From NCBI RefSeq assembly GCF_038397755.1, contig NZ_CP151637.1, positions 3,596,001 to 3,660,000 on the forward strand: DNA of 64,000 nucleotides. Reading direction: 5' to 3'. The notes beneath the pieces were generated by a model that saw only the letters and a program-made list of their open reading frames with translations, was not told the origin of the DNA and did not search any database. Numbering within the stretch: position 1 is the stretch's first letter; each line of letters opens with the position of its first letter. The position numbers and the translations under genes are program-made. Shown here one piece after another: positions 26,141 to 35,302 of this stretch. Origin of the DNA: Microbacterium sp. LWH7-1.2 (GTDB lineage: Bacteria; Actinomycetota; Actinomycetes; Actinomycetales; Microbacteriaceae).

Positions 26141-28216
26141 ATGACTCGCGACCCTCGACACGACGTACTCTTCGAGCCGGTCCGGATCGGACCCAAGACG
26201 GCCCCGAACCGCTTCTACGCCGTACCGCACAGCGCAGGGATGGGTTCAGACAAACCGCTGTCCCAGGCAGCCTTCAGGGGAATGAAGGCTGAAGGAGGGT
26301 GGGGGGTCGTGTGTACCGAGTACGCACCTGTCAGCCCGGACGCAGACGAATCGCCATCAGCATCGGCACGGATCTGGGACACCGACGATGGTCGCGCGCT
26401 CTCGCTGATGGTGGACGCCGTTCACAAGAACGGGTCGCTCGCGGGCATCGAACTCACCCACCTCGGCGGGTACGCCTGGCGTCACGAGTCCAGATGGCCG
26501 GCGATCGCGCCTTCGCAGTTCCCGAGCGACTTCGACATTCTTGCGACCGCGAAAGCCATGGAGGAATCGGACATCCGCCGCGTGCAGGACGACTGGGTCA
26601 GAGCCGCACGCAACGCTCGAGACGTCGGCTTCGACATCGTCTATGTCTACGGCGGCTCCGACCTCACGCTGCAGTTCCTCTCGTCGTTCTACAACCACCG
26701 CACCGACCGATACGGTGGCTCGTTGGAGAACCGAGCACGGTTCTGGATCGAAACCCTCGAAGCCGTCAACGGTGCCGTCGGGTCCGACTGCGCGATAGCG
26801 GTGCGGCTGAGCATGGAAGCGTTGCGCGGCCGGGGACTCTCCGACGATCAGATCCTGGAGTTCGTCTCACTTGCCGACCCTCTGGTCGATGTCTGGGACG
26901 TCAACATGGAGTCGACCGAGGACGGAACGAAAGACTCTGGGACATCGCGGTTCTTCAAAGAGGGATATCAATTGGAGCCGACGGCGCTGATGCGCCAGGC
27001 CACCCGCAAGCCGCTGGTCGGCGTCGGCAGATATACGAACCCCGACACGATGGCCTCCCTCGTGTCCTCCGGCCGGCTGGACTTCATCGGAGGAGCGCGG
27101 CCGTCTATCGCAGACCCGTTCCTCCCCTCGAAGATCTCGGATGGCCGATACAGCGAAGTGCGTGAGTGCATCGGCTGCAACGTGTGCGTGCTGAAGTCCG
27201 AGACCGGCCGACACCTCGGTTGCACCCAGAACGCGACGGCGGGGGAAGAGTTCAGGCGCGGTTGGCACCCGGAGCGGTTCGACACGTCGCCCCGCGAGGG
27301 GACCGCGGCCCTCGTCGTCGGCGCCGGCCCGGCCGGCATGGAATGCGCACTGACGCTTGCCAAGCGCGGCTTCCTCGTGCACCTCATCGACGCAGCCGAT
27401 GAGCTGGGCGGGCACGTGCGGTGGGTTTCGCAGCTCCCCGGGCTCTCCGAATGGGGCCGGCTCATCGAATGGCGGCAGCTGCAGCTGCAGAACCACCCCG
27501 ACGTCGAGGTCCTCCTCCAGCGATCGATGACGGCGGATGATGTTCTCGCCTACGGCGCCGAGGTCGTGGTGCTGGCCACCGGTGCGCGTTGGGCGCGGGA
27601 CGGGATGACCGGCTTCAACCACACCGCCATCCCGGGCAGCGACAGCCCCCACGTGCTGACACCGGAGGACATCATGGTCGGGGGCGCAAAGCCGGAAGGG
27701 CGGCGCGTCACGGTCTTCGATGTCGAGGGGTACGTCGTCGCGTCTGGTCTCGCCGAGCGCTTGGTCCGCGAGGGGTACGAGGTGCAGATCGTCACGCCCT
27801 TCCCTCAGGTTGCGGTCGTCAGCGACCAGACGATCGAGGGCCCCCTCGTGAGGCAAAATCTCCACAAGCTCGGCGTGACGTTCCTCACCGGCAGCGTGGT
27901 GACGAAGATCGACACGAACGAGGTCAGTGTCACGAACGAGTTCGGCGAGGAGCGCACGATGCCGTGCGACACCGTCGTTCTTGTCACGAGGCGCGTATCG
28001 GAGGATCGCCTCTATCGCGAGCTGCTCGAACGCCAGGGGGACTGGAGCGAGGCTGAGATCTCGGCTGTTCATCGCATCGGAGACGCCGTAGCTCCACGAC
28101 TGGCGGCCGACTCCATCTTCGACGGACAGCGATTGGCCCGTGAGATCGATGGCCCCGATCCCAACGTGCCCCTGGCCTACCGGCGGGAGCGGGTCGCGCT
28201 TCCGTTGCTGGATTGA
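26141..28216 (+). CDS. trimethylamine-dehydrogenase-like FMN / 4Fe-4S / ADP-binding oxidoreductase with altered active site
   Basis: 691 residues collinear with bacterial trimethylamine dehydrogenase (TMADH): N-terminal FMN TIM barrel, cluster motif C-I-G-C-N-V-C (Cys343/346/349) with Cys361 in G-C-T-Q-N-A-T-A-G-E-E, and C-terminal nucleotide-binding domains from G-A-G-P-A-G. Judged against the TMADH sequence from memory: Cys30, which carries the 6-S-cysteinyl FMN, is Ser31 here (V-P-H-S). His172 beside catalytic Tyr169 is Ser173 (Y-V-Y-G-G-S). Aromatic-bowl Trp355 is Ser353, while Tyr60 and Trp264 equivalents remain. FMN is therefore likely non-covalent and the substrate not trimethylamine. 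Electron transfer through 4Fe-4S to ETF, encoded two genes on, is plausible. Confidence 0.92.
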   Translation: MTRDPRHDVLFEPVRIGPKTAPNRFYAVPHSAGMGSDKPLSQAAFRGMKAEGGWGVVCTEYAPVSPDADESPSASARIWDTDDGRALSLMVDAVHKNGSLAGIELTHLGGYAWRHESRWPAIAPSQFPSDFDILATAKAMEESDIRRVQDDWVRAARNARDVGFDIVYVYGGSDLTLQFLSSFYNHRTDRYGGSLENRARFWIETLEAVNGAVGSDCAIAVRLSMEALRGRGLSDDQILEFVSLADPLVDVWDVNMESTEDGTKDSGTSRFFKEGYQLEPTALMRQATRKPLVGVGRYTNPDTMASLVSSGRLDFIGGARPSIADPFLPSKISDGRYSEVRECIGCNVCVLKSETGRHLGCTQNATAGEEFRRGWHPERFDTSPREGTAALVVGAGPAGMECALTLAKRGFLVHLIDAADELGGHVRWVSQLPGLSEWGRLIEWRQLQLQNHPDVEVLLQRSMTADDVLAYGAEVVVLATGARWARDGMTGFNHTAIPGSDSPHVLTPEDIMVGGAKPEGRRVTVFDVEGYVVASGLAERLVREGYEVQIVTPFPQVAVVSDQTIEGPLVRQNLHKLGVTFLTGSVVTKIDTNEVSVTNEFGEERTMPCDTVVLVTRRVSEDRLYRELLERQGDWSEAEISAVHRIGDAVAPRLAADSIFDGQRLAREIDGPDPNVPLAYRRERVALPLLD

Positions 28217-28271
28217 CGATCTCCACGTCATTCCACAGTGAGACCCGCTTACACCAGAAAGGACCCGGGCG

Positions 28272-29798
28272 ATGTGCGTGGGCAGCATCGGCGACTGGCT
28301 CGTCAAACGAAGACTGAAATCTCCAGAGAAGACCGCGATCATCAGCGCAGGCCATGCGTTGACCTATCGCGAGTTCGCCGACTCGGCCGATGGAGTGGCG
28401 TCGCTTCTCGCTGAGCAGGGAATCGTGAAGGGCGATCGGGTTGCGGTCCTGGGTAACAACAGCGCCGAGTTCCTCGTCCTGATGTTCGGGGTTCTGCGCA
28501 TCGGAGCGGTCCTCGTTCCCGTGAACGTGCGACTTGCAGCACCCGAGATCTCGCACGTTCTCCGCGACTCCGGCGCGCGGATGCTGCTGCATGACGCCGA
28601 GTTCACGACCACGGTAGGAGCGCTTGAGGCTTCGGCAGTCGAGCACGTCATGGAACTCGGGCAAGGAACGCTCGACCGACCAGGATTGGGGCGTCTGATC
28701 GTTCCCGTGGCGGGCGGGGCCGACGCGGCGGCGGGCGGCGACGATCCCGCCGTCATCCTCTATACCTCCGGCACCACCGGTAAGCCCAAGGGCGCGGTCC
28801 TGTCGCATGCGAACCTGACATGGAACTCGCTCAACTGCGTCGTCGACTACGACATCGTCACTTCCGACGTGACGCTTCTGATCTCCCCGCTGTTTCACGC
28901 AGCGGCCCTCGGGATGGGTGCGCTTCCCGCGATCCTCAAGGGTGCAACACTCGTCGTCGAGCGAGCATTCGACGCAGGGCGAGTTCTGAACCTGATCGAA
29001 TCGCTCAGCGTGACGATGGTGAGCGGAGTTCCCACGACCTTCCAACTTCTGGCGGAGCACCCGCGATGGGCGGATACGAATCTGACGTCGCTGCGAACGA
29101 TCACGTGTGGAGGTTCGGCGGTGCCCTCCCGCGTGCTCGACGCATTCGAGGAGCGAGGTCTGTCGTTCTCGCAGGGCTACGGGCTGACTGAGACCGCACC
29201 GGGAGCGACTTCTCTCGCCCCCACCATGACGCACGTGAAGCAGGGAAGCGTCGGGCTGCCTCACTTCTTCGCCGATGTCCGAGTAGTAGACGACGCCGGT
29301 GGTCTCGTCCCCATCGGAGCATTGGGCGAAATCCAGATTGCAGGCCCGAACGTGTTCCTCGGGTACCACAACCTCGCAGAAGCTTCCGCTGCGGCGTTCA
29401 CGACCGACGGATGGTTCCGCTCGGGGGACATCGGCTACTTCGACGAGGACGGGTACCTGTTCATAGCTGACCGTTTGAAGGACTTGATCATCTCCGGCGG
29501 CGAGAACATCTACCCGGCAGAGATCGAGGACCTTCTCTACAGCATGGATGGCGTCACCGGCGCAGCAGTCGTCGGCGCGGGGGATGACCGCTGGGGGGAG
29601 GTGCCGGTCGCTGTACTCACCGTGCGGGAGGGGACCGCGGTGACTCTCGACGACGTCCGCGCACACCTGCAGGGACATCTCGCGCGCTACAAGCTGCCCA
29701 AGGCGGTGATGGTCGTCGAGGAGCTGCCACGCACCGCCTCGGGCAAAGTGCGCAAAGCCGAGCTTCGGGCGCGAGTCGCTGAGGAGGAGATCGTATGA
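28272..29798 (+). CDS. AMP-dependent acyl-CoA synthetase
   Basis: 508 residues of the ANL superfamily: P-loop-like Y-T-S-G-T-T-G-K-P-K-G, A5 motif Q-G-Y-G-L-T-E-T, hinge D-R-L-K-D-L-I-I-S-G-G-E-N and C-terminal lysine motif P-R-T-A-S-G-K. It activates a carboxylic acid, perhaps released by the amidase or CocE enzymes, to its CoA thioester. Its stop overlaps the ETF beta start by 4 bases, tying CoA activation to an ETF-dependent step. Confidence 0.93.
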   Translation: MCVGSIGDWLVKRRLKSPEKTAIISAGHALTYREFADSADGVASLLAEQGIVKGDRVAVLGNNSAEFLVLMFGVLRIGAVLVPVNVRLAAPEISHVLRDSGARMLLHDAEFTTTVGALEASAVEHVMELGQGTLDRPGLGRLIVPVAGGADAAAGGDDPAVILYTSGTTGKPKGAVLSHANLTWNSLNCVVDYDIVTSDVTLLISPLFHAAALGMGALPAILKGATLVVERAFDAGRVLNLIESLSVTMVSGVPTTFQLLAEHPRWADTNLTSLRTITCGGSAVPSRVLDAFEERGLSFSQGYGLTETAPGATSLAPTMTHVKQGSVGLPHFFADVRVVDDAGGLVPIGALGEIQIAGPNVFLGYHNLAEASAAAFTTDGWFRSGDIGYFDEDGYLFIADRLKDLIISGGENIYPAEIEDLLYSMDGVTGAAVVGAGDDRWGEVPVAVLTVREGTAVTLDDVRAHLQGHLARYKLPKAVMVVEELPRTASGKVRKAELRARVAEEEIV

Positions 29799-30571
29799 AG
29801 ATCGTCGTCCTGGTCAAGGAAGTCCCGGATACGTATGGGGATCGCAGGCTGTCGTTGGAGACGGGTCTGGCCGATCGCGCCGCGAGCGAGACCGTGCTCG
29901 ACGAGATCGGTGAGCGGGCGTTGGAGGTGGCGCTCTCGTACGCCGACATGATGCCGGGTACGGAGGTCGTCGTGCTGTCGATGACGCCGGAGTCCTCGGC
30001 GGCGTCGGTGCGCAAGGGGCTCGCGATGGGCGCCTCGTCGGCCGTGCAGGTGGTGGATGAGGGCCTCCTGGGTGCCGATCTGGGGTTGACGGCGGAGGTG
30101 CTGGCGGCGGCGCTGCAGCGCACCGGTTTCGATCTGGTGATCGGCGGCAACCTGTCGACGGACGGGGTGGGCGGGGTGGTCCCGGCGATGGTGGCCGAGA
30201 TCCTCGATGTGCCGTCGGCGACGTATTTGAGCGCGGTCGAGATCCGCGAGGGCGAGGTGCTGGGCACGCGGGCATCGGACGGGGCGACGCTGCAGGTGAC
30301 GGCGGCGCTGCCGGCGGTGATCTCGATCACCGAGGCGTTGCCGGACGCGCGGTTCCCGAATTTCAAGGGCATCATGGCGGCGAAGAAGAAGCCGTTCGAG
30401 ACGCTCTCGCTGGCGGAGCTCGAGATCGACCCGCACACCCCCGACGCATCGCGGTCGATCGTGATCGCGCTCAGCGAGAAGCCGCCGCGGGAGGCCGGTG
30501 TGAAGATCGTCGACGAGGGTGACGCGGGTCAGAAGCTCGCGGACTTCCTCATCCAGAACCGGCTCGCGTGA
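29795..30571 (+). CDS. etfB: electron transfer flavoprotein, beta subunit
   Basis: 258 residues, starts [16 protein letters not shown]-binding ETF beta fold with A-L-E-V-A-L and G-G-N-L-S-T-D-G, and the C-terminal recognition-loop region [13 protein letters not shown]. Accepts electrons with EtfA from flavoprotein dehydrogenases. Its placement next to a TMADH-like gene mirrors the known TMADH-ETF pairing. I cannot tell whether it is the genome's only ETF. Confidence 0.94.
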   Translation: MKIVVLVKEVPDTYGDRRLSLETGLADRAASETVLDEIGERALEVALSYADMMPGTEVVVLSMTPESSAASVRKGLAMGASSAVQVVDEGLLGADLGLTAEVLAAALQRTGFDLVIGGNLSTDGVGGVVPAMVAEILDVPSATYLSAVEIREGEVLGTRASDGATLQVTAALPAVISITEALPDARFPNFKGIMAAKKKPFETLSLAELEIDPHTPDASRSIVIALSEKPPREAGVKIVDEGDAGQKLADFLIQNRLA

Positions 30572-30581
30572 GGAACCGCAC

Positions 30582-31547
30582 ATGACGTTCGCAGATGACT
30601 CGATCCTGGTCCTTCTCGACACCACGCCGTCGGGCGCGCTCGCCAAGACGGCGGCCGAGCTGCTGGGGGCTGCCGCATCGGTGGGCACCCCGGTCGCGGT
30701 GATCGTCGGCGACCCCGCTCTGGCGACGGATGCTGCGGCCCTCGGCGCCGCGTCGGTGCTGGTCGCGCCGGCCGGCGACGGGCTGACTGTCCCGCGGGTG
30801 GACGCGCTGACGGAGGCTGCCGACCTGGTCCGGCCCGACGCGATCCTGGTGGCCAACTCGGTGGAGGGCCGTGAGGTCGCCGGCCGGTACGCCGCGCGTA
30901 CCCGGTCGGGCGTCGCGGTCGACGCGGTCGGCGTCTCGCGGGACGCGGAGGGCGTCGTCGCGCATCATTCGGTGTACGGCGGTGCGTACAACGTCGACTC
31001 GGCCGTCACGTGGGGCGCTCCGGTCATCACGATCCGCCAGGGATCGATCGACGCCCGCGCCGAGGCGGTGACGGGCGTCGAGGCCGAGCCGCTCGAGGTG
31101 CGTGCGTCCGGCCGCAAGGCGGCGACCGTGACCTCGGTGGACGAGGCCGTGGTGTCGTCGTCGCGTCCCGAGCTGCGCGGCGCGGCGAAGGTGGTGTCGG
31201 GCGGACGCGGGCTCGGGTCGGGCGACAAGTTCGCCCTCGTCGAGCAGCTGGCCGACGCGCTCGGCGCCGCCGTGGGCGCGTCGCGCGCCGCGGTCGACGC
31301 CGGCTACGTGCCGTACTCGTACCAGGTCGGGCAGACCGGTGTGTCGGTGTCGCCCCAGCTGTACGTGGCCCTCGGCATCTCTGGCGCGATCCAGCACAAG
31401 GCCGGAATGCAGACCGCGAAGACGATCGTGGCGATCAACAAGGACGCGGACGCCCCCATCTTCGAGATCGCGGACTTCGGCGTCGTCGGCGACCTGTTCA
31501 CGGTCGTACCGCAGCTGATCGCCGCGCTCGAGGCGAAGAAGGCGTAA
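30582..31547 (+). CDS. etfA: electron transfer flavoprotein, alpha subunit
   Basis: 321 residues from ATG 30582, 10 bases after EtfB. The C-terminal FAD domain carries [14 protein letters not shown] and Q-V-G-Q-T-G, the ETF alpha signature. Forms the FAD-binding half of the heterodimer. Followed within 6 bases by a membrane cytochrome b gene rather than by ETF:quinone oxidoreductase. Confidence 0.94.
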   Translation: MTFADDSILVLLDTTPSGALAKTAAELLGAAASVGTPVAVIVGDPALATDAAALGAASVLVAPAGDGLTVPRVDALTEAADLVRPDAILVANSVEGREVAGRYAARTRSGVAVDAVGVSRDAEGVVAHHSVYGGAYNVDSAVTWGAPVITIRQGSIDARAEAVTGVEAEPLEVRASGRKAATVTSVDEAVVSSSRPELRGAAKVVSGGRGLGSGDKFALVEQLADALGAAVGASRAAVDAGYVPYSYQVGQTGVSVSPQLYVALGISGAIQHKAGMQTAKTIVAINKDADAPIFEIADFGVVGDLFTVVPQLIAALEAKKA

Positions 31548-31553
31548 CCCGGG

Positions 31554-33263
31554 ATGGCGACGTTCGGTTCCTCGGTGCGGCGCGGTCTGCCGCGCGTGCC
31601 CGGCGGCGAGCCCTGGCCCCCTGCCGGCGCCGCGCCCGGCGCGAACGGCAACGGCACCGCGCCCTCGGAGGCGACGCCGCGTGTCGCGACCCCCGAGGTC
31701 GGCGCGGCTGCTCCGGCTGAGGTTCAGGTGGCGGAACAAGCCGGAGCGGATGCTGCCACCTCGCGCGCCGCGACCGCCGTGGCGTCGGCGCCCGGGGCGC
31801 GGGCCGTGCGTCGCGGGCTTCCGCGTGTGCCGGGCGGCGAGCCGTGGCCGCCGGCGGGTGCCGCAGCCGCCGCCCCGTCCCCGGTCGTTGAGCGAGCGAG
31901 GAACGCGGTCGTTGAGCGAGCCGGCGAGTCGAAACGCAGAGTCGAAACGCCAGCTGCCGACGACGAGCTCCAGGTTCGCGACGTCGATTCGGCCGTCGAG
32001 CCGCCGGTTGCGGCGGTCACCACGACCGCGGCCGGGGTGGGGGCGAAGACCCTCCGACGCGGGCTTCCCCGCGTCGCCGGCGGTGAGCCGTGGCCGCCGG
32101 CGGGTCTTGCGCCGATCGCCGCGCCTGCAGCGGTGACGGATGCCGCGCCCGCGCCGGTTGCGGAAGCACCGGCGGAGGCAGCCGCCGAGGTGGCAGCATC
32201 CGTCCCCATCGAAACCGTGGCGCCCGCGGCGCCCGCCACCGCCACCGGCACCCCGCTGTCTCAGCCGCTGCCGTTCCGCCGCACGGTGTGGGCGGGCAGG
32301 GCCGCGGGCACCCGCCCGGCGGCCAGGCCCGAGCCGAAGCGCATCGGGCCGTTCACCCGCGGCCAGTGGGCCGGCGCGGTGATCGTGGGCGGCGCCGGGC
32401 TGCTGTACGCGGCGGGCATGGCGGTGTTCGCGGTCCGCTGGCTGCTCTCGACGCAGTGGGGCGTGGACTTCCTCGCGGCCTATCCCGGCGAGTATCACCT
32501 GCCCGAAGGGGCGCCGGTCGGCATCCCCGCGTGGCTGGGGTGGCAGCACTTCTTCAACGTGTTCCTGATGGTGCTGATCATCCGCAGCGGTCTGCAGGTG
32601 CGCACCGACAAGAGACCGAGCGTGTTCTGGTCACCGCGCAACAACGGCCGCCGCAAGATGAGCCTGAACCTGTGGTTCCACCAGTCGCTCGACATCCTGT
32701 GGATCGTGAACGGCGTGATCTTCGTGGCGCTGCTGGTCGTGACCGGGCAGTGGATGAAGATCGTGCCCACGTCGTGGGAGGTGTTCCCCAACGCGGTCTC
32801 GGCGGCGCTGCAGTACGTGTCGCTGGACTGGCCCACCGAGAACGGGTGGGTGAACTACAACTCGCTGCAGCAGCTCGCGTACTTCGCCACCGTGTTCCTC
32901 GCCGCACCGCTCGCGATCGCCACGGGAGTGCGGATGAGCCACGTCTGGCCGAAGAACGCGACCGGGCTGAACAGGGCGTACCCGGTCGAGTGGGCCCGCG
33001 CGGTGCACTTCCCGGTGATGCTCTACTTCGTGGCGTTCATCGCCGTGCACGTGTTCCTCGTCTTCGCGACCGGCGCGCTGCGCAACCTCAACCACATGTA
33101 CGCGGCGCAGGGCTCGGTCGACCCGAACGCCTACGCCGACAACTGGACCGGTTTCTGGTTCTTCGTCGCCTCACTCGTCGTCATCGCCGCCGCCTGGGTA
33201 GCCGCCCGGCCGCTCGTGCTCGCCCCGATCGCCCGCCTCTTCGGCAAAGTCTCGGGCCGCTGA
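31554..33263 (+). CDS. membrane cytochrome b (b561-like) with three N-terminal RGLPRVPGGEPWPPAG repeats
   Basis: 569 residues. The N-terminal about 260 residues are low-complexity Ala/Pro/Glu-rich and contain R-G-L-P-R-V-x-G-G-E-P-W-P-P-A-G three times (repeat units at about 8-25, 85-102, 167-184). Residues about 270-569 have six hydrophobic segments with His in W-Q-H-F-F, W-F-H-Q-S, M-S-H-V-W, V-H-F-P and A-V-H-V-F, suitable as axial haem ligands. Likely accepts electrons from a soluble partner and passes them to quinone. Directly after etfBA, the repeats are good candidates for ETF docking; this is inference. A dispersed DNA repeat has expanded inside the linker (31883-31950). Confidence 0.85.
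   Translation: MATFGSSVRRGLPRVPGGEPWPPAGAAPGANGNGTAPSEATPRVATPEVGAAAPAEVQVAEQAGADAATSRAATAVASAPGARAVRRGLPRVPGGEPWPPAGAAAAAPSPVVERARNAVVERAGESKRRVETPAADDELQVRDVDSAVEPPVAAVTTTAAGVGAKTLRRGLPRVAGGEPWPPAGLAPIAAPAAVTDAAPAPVAEAPAEAAAEVAASVPIETVAPAAPATATGTPLSQPLPFRRTVWAGRAAGTRPAARPEPKRIGPFTRGQWAGAVIVGGAGLLYAAGMAVFAVRWLLSTQWGVDFLAAYPGEYHLPEGAPVGIPAWLGWQHFFNVFLMVLIIRSGLQVRTDKRPSVFWSPRNNGRRKMSLNLWFHQSLDILWIVNGVIFVALLVVTGQWMKIVPTSWEVFPNAVSAALQYVSLDWPTENGWVNYNSLQQLAYFATVFLAAPLAIATGVRMSHVWPKNATGLNRAYPVEWARAVHFPVMLYFVAFIAVHVFLVFATGALRNLNHMYAAQGSVDPNAYADNWTGFWFFVASLVVIAAAWVAARPLVLAPIARLFGKVSGR
31883..31950. repeat. GTCGTTGAGCGAGC / GAGTCGAAACGC dispersed repeat inside a coding region
   Basis: GGTCGTTGAGCGAGC occurs at 31883-31897 and 31907-31921; GAGTCGAAACGC at 31926-31937 and 31939-31950. 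I recognise this pair of words as an extragenic dispersed repeat of Microbacteriaceae (from memory, not searched). Here it is translated as V-V-E-R-A-R-N-A-V-V-E-R-A-G-E-S-K-R within the disordered linker of the cytochrome b. Confidence 0.7.
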
Positions 33264-33310
33264 CACGACCGTCGCGCCGTCGGCGATGACGACGTTCAAG
33301 TTTATGATTT

Positions 33311-33595
33311 ATGGCGGCGGATCACGTCGGTGAGGGGATCCGGGCGAACTGCGTGCGACCCGGCACCGTCGACACTCCGTTCCTCGCCAACATGCTCCGC
33401 GGGTTCGACGACCCCGAAGCGGAGCGGCGTGCGCTCGACGCGCGCCAGGCGACGGGGCGGATGGTGACGCCGGAAGAGGTTGCGGACGCGATCCTCTACC
33501 ATGCGTCGCGTGCATCGGGCTCGACGACCGGCATCGCCCTCGACGTGGACGGTGGTGTCACGCACCTCCGCGTGCGACCTTCGCCCGGCGCCTGA
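33311..33595 (+). pseudogene. C-terminal fragment of a short-chain dehydrogenase
   Basis: The 94-residue frame matches the last third of an SDR: A-D-H-V-G-E-G-I-R-A-N-C-V-R-P-G-T-V-D-T-P-F, then M-V-T-P-E-E-V-A-D-A-I-L-Y and T-G-I-A-L-D-V-D-G-G. The Rossmann G-x-x-x-G-x-G and Y-x-x-x-K parts are gone; an in-frame TGA lies 6 bases upstream. The break at about 33305 marks the right edge of the catabolic island. Confidence 0.85.
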
Positions 33596-34044
33596 GCTCC
33601 AGACTCGCGCGAGCACCGCCGGTAGCCCAAGAGTGCCCTGCGCAGTTTGTGTGAATCCGAGACCGGGTGGGCCATCCGCCAGCGCCGATGCCCTCGTCGT
33701 CCCGGCGGGAACCATCGAGGTCGAAGTCCGCAACGACGGACGTCGCATCAACGGCAGGTTGCTGGTGGAGATCAGCGAGGCGTGTTCGTAGCGAGACGAG
33801 GGCGAACACGATCCGTCCGATCCAGCAGGAAGTGGGGTGGCCGAGACGGCTCCGCTACCGGGCAGGTCCGCTTTCGGCGGACCAGGCGGGGAGGCATCCT
33901 CGGTGGTCCCGGGCTGGTCTTGAGCGCGACGGCAGTCGGGATCGATGTCGCAGGGAGGGCCTTGCACACCTTGACCGTCGTTGGTCAGGATCGCGGTACT
34001 CTTCCAGGATGGTCATCGGTACGGGAGGGTCCGGAGGGGGCTCG
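33596..34044. other. 449-base region with no recognised gene
   Basis: A short open stretch ends at 33791 with A-L-V-V-P-A-G-T-I-E-V-E-V-R-N-D-G-R and I-N-G-R-L-L-V-E-I-S. It has coding-like codon use and may be the C-terminus of a lost gene, but I cannot name it. The rest (33792-34044) is the presumed promoter region of the lacI-type gene. Confidence 0.4.
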
Positions 34045-35061
34045 GTGTTGCCAGTGCTGTCCGATGTCGCCAATCTTGCTGGCGTGAGCGTTTCGACGGT
34101 CTCTCGGGTGCTCACCGGAAGGACGCCGGTCAGCATCGCTCTGCGCGCGCGCGTCTTGGATGCCGTCGCCGAACTCGGCTACCGGCCCAACGCAGCCGCG
34201 CAAGCGCTGGTGAGTGGCCGCCGCTCCACTGTGGCGGTGCTCGCACGCAACACTTTTCGTTTCGGCTACGCGGCGACCCTCCACGGGATCGAGGAGGCAG
34301 CGCGCGCAGCGGGCATGGTGGTGAATATCGCGGTGGTCGAGACCGACAGCCCTGCGGAGATCAGCCGCACGGTCGACCTCGTGATGGGACAGCCGCTCGT
34401 CGGAGCGATCGTCATCGAGTTCGACTCGGTGGGGGTGAGCACCCTGGAGGCGTTCCCGGAATCCTTGCCCGTGGTCGCTGCGGCGGGTGCGCGCCGTCGA
34501 CGAGGCAGTCGCCCGCACGCCTTCCTCGACGATGCCGAAGGCGGGCGCCTGGCCACTGAGTACCTCCTATCTCTGGGGCATCGCACGGTGCATCATCTGG
34601 CGATCCCGAACACGCGGGTGCGCAGCGGTCGCACGCAGGGCTGGCGGAAGGCGCTTCAGGATGCCGGCGCACCGGTGCCTGAAATCACACAGGCGGGATA
34701 CTCGCCGACGTCGGGGTATGACGCCGCGCAGGCGTTGCTCGATCGACCGGACGTCACCGCCATACTGTGCGGCAATGACGAGATCGCCATCGGCGCGGCA
34801 CGCGCTCTCCAGGAGCGGGGGATCCGCGTTCCGGAAGACGTCAGCCTCGTCGGATTCGACGATCAACCGTTCGCTCAGATGTGGGTTCCCGCTCTGACGA
34901 CGGTGGCGCAGGACTTCGCCGACCTGGGTCGCCGCACGTTCGGACTGCTCGATGAGTGGGTGCGCACGGGCGAGCGGCCCGATGATTCTGCGGCCGCCCC
35001 CACGCTCGTCATCCGCGACAGCGCGGCGCCCCCGCGCGCGAGGAGACTGCTGAACGAGTGA
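34045..35061 (+). CDS. LacI-family transcriptional regulator of the galactoside cassette
   Basis: 338 residues from GTG 34045, chosen for GGAGGGGG seven bases upstream and because LacI proteins normally begin just before the helix-turn-helix (V-L-S-D-V-A-N-L-A-G-V-S-V-S-T-V-S-R-V-L). ATG 34009 would add 12 Gly-rich residues without a ribosome site. The core has the hinge R-P-N-A-A-A-Q-A-L and a periplasmic-binding-like sensor with L-V-G-F-D-D-Q. It precedes an alpha-galactosidase gene whose promoter carries two operators, so galactoside-controlled repression is likely. Confidence 0.9.
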   Translation: MLPVLSDVANLAGVSVSTVSRVLTGRTPVSIALRARVLDAVAELGYRPNAAAQALVSGRRSTVAVLARNTFRFGYAATLHGIEEAARAAGMVVNIAVVETDSPAEISRTVDLVMGQPLVGAIVIEFDSVGVSTLEAFPESLPVVAAAGARRRRGSRPHAFLDDAEGGRLATEYLLSLGHRTVHHLAIPNTRVRSGRTQGWRKALQDAGAPVPEITQAGYSPTSGYDAAQALLDRPDVTAILCGNDEIAIGAARALQERGIRVPEDVSLVGFDDQPFAQMWVPALTTVAQDFADLGRRTFGLLDEWVRTGERPDDSAAAPTLVIRDSAAPPRARRLLNE

Positions 35062-35302
35062 GGGTGGGCGCGGACCGACAGCCACGGATCGCGGTCTCGT
35101 GGCCTGTTCAGGTCACGACTCGAAGTGCGACACGGGGGTTACTCCGCCCGCTCTGGTCATCTGCGACGAGTCGGGTCCGGTGTCCGGGGACGCCAGCGCA
35201 CGTGCGGGTTCCGACGGGGGTCAGGTCAGCGCCTGGCTCAGGATCGTGGAGTCCACCGCCGCCGCTGCTTCCGTGATCGCGCGCCCTTCGACACACGATT
35301 TC

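Noticed and set aside
26141..28216. Calling this trimethylamine dehydrogenase
   Set aside because: Overall collinear, but the flavin-linking Cys, the active-site His and one aromatic-bowl Trp are replaced, so the substrate assignment would be unsafe.
30549..32549. 666-codon minus-strand open frame opposite etfA and cytochrome b
   Set aside because: Low-complexity Arg/Gly/His product, antisense to two recognised genes; not coding.
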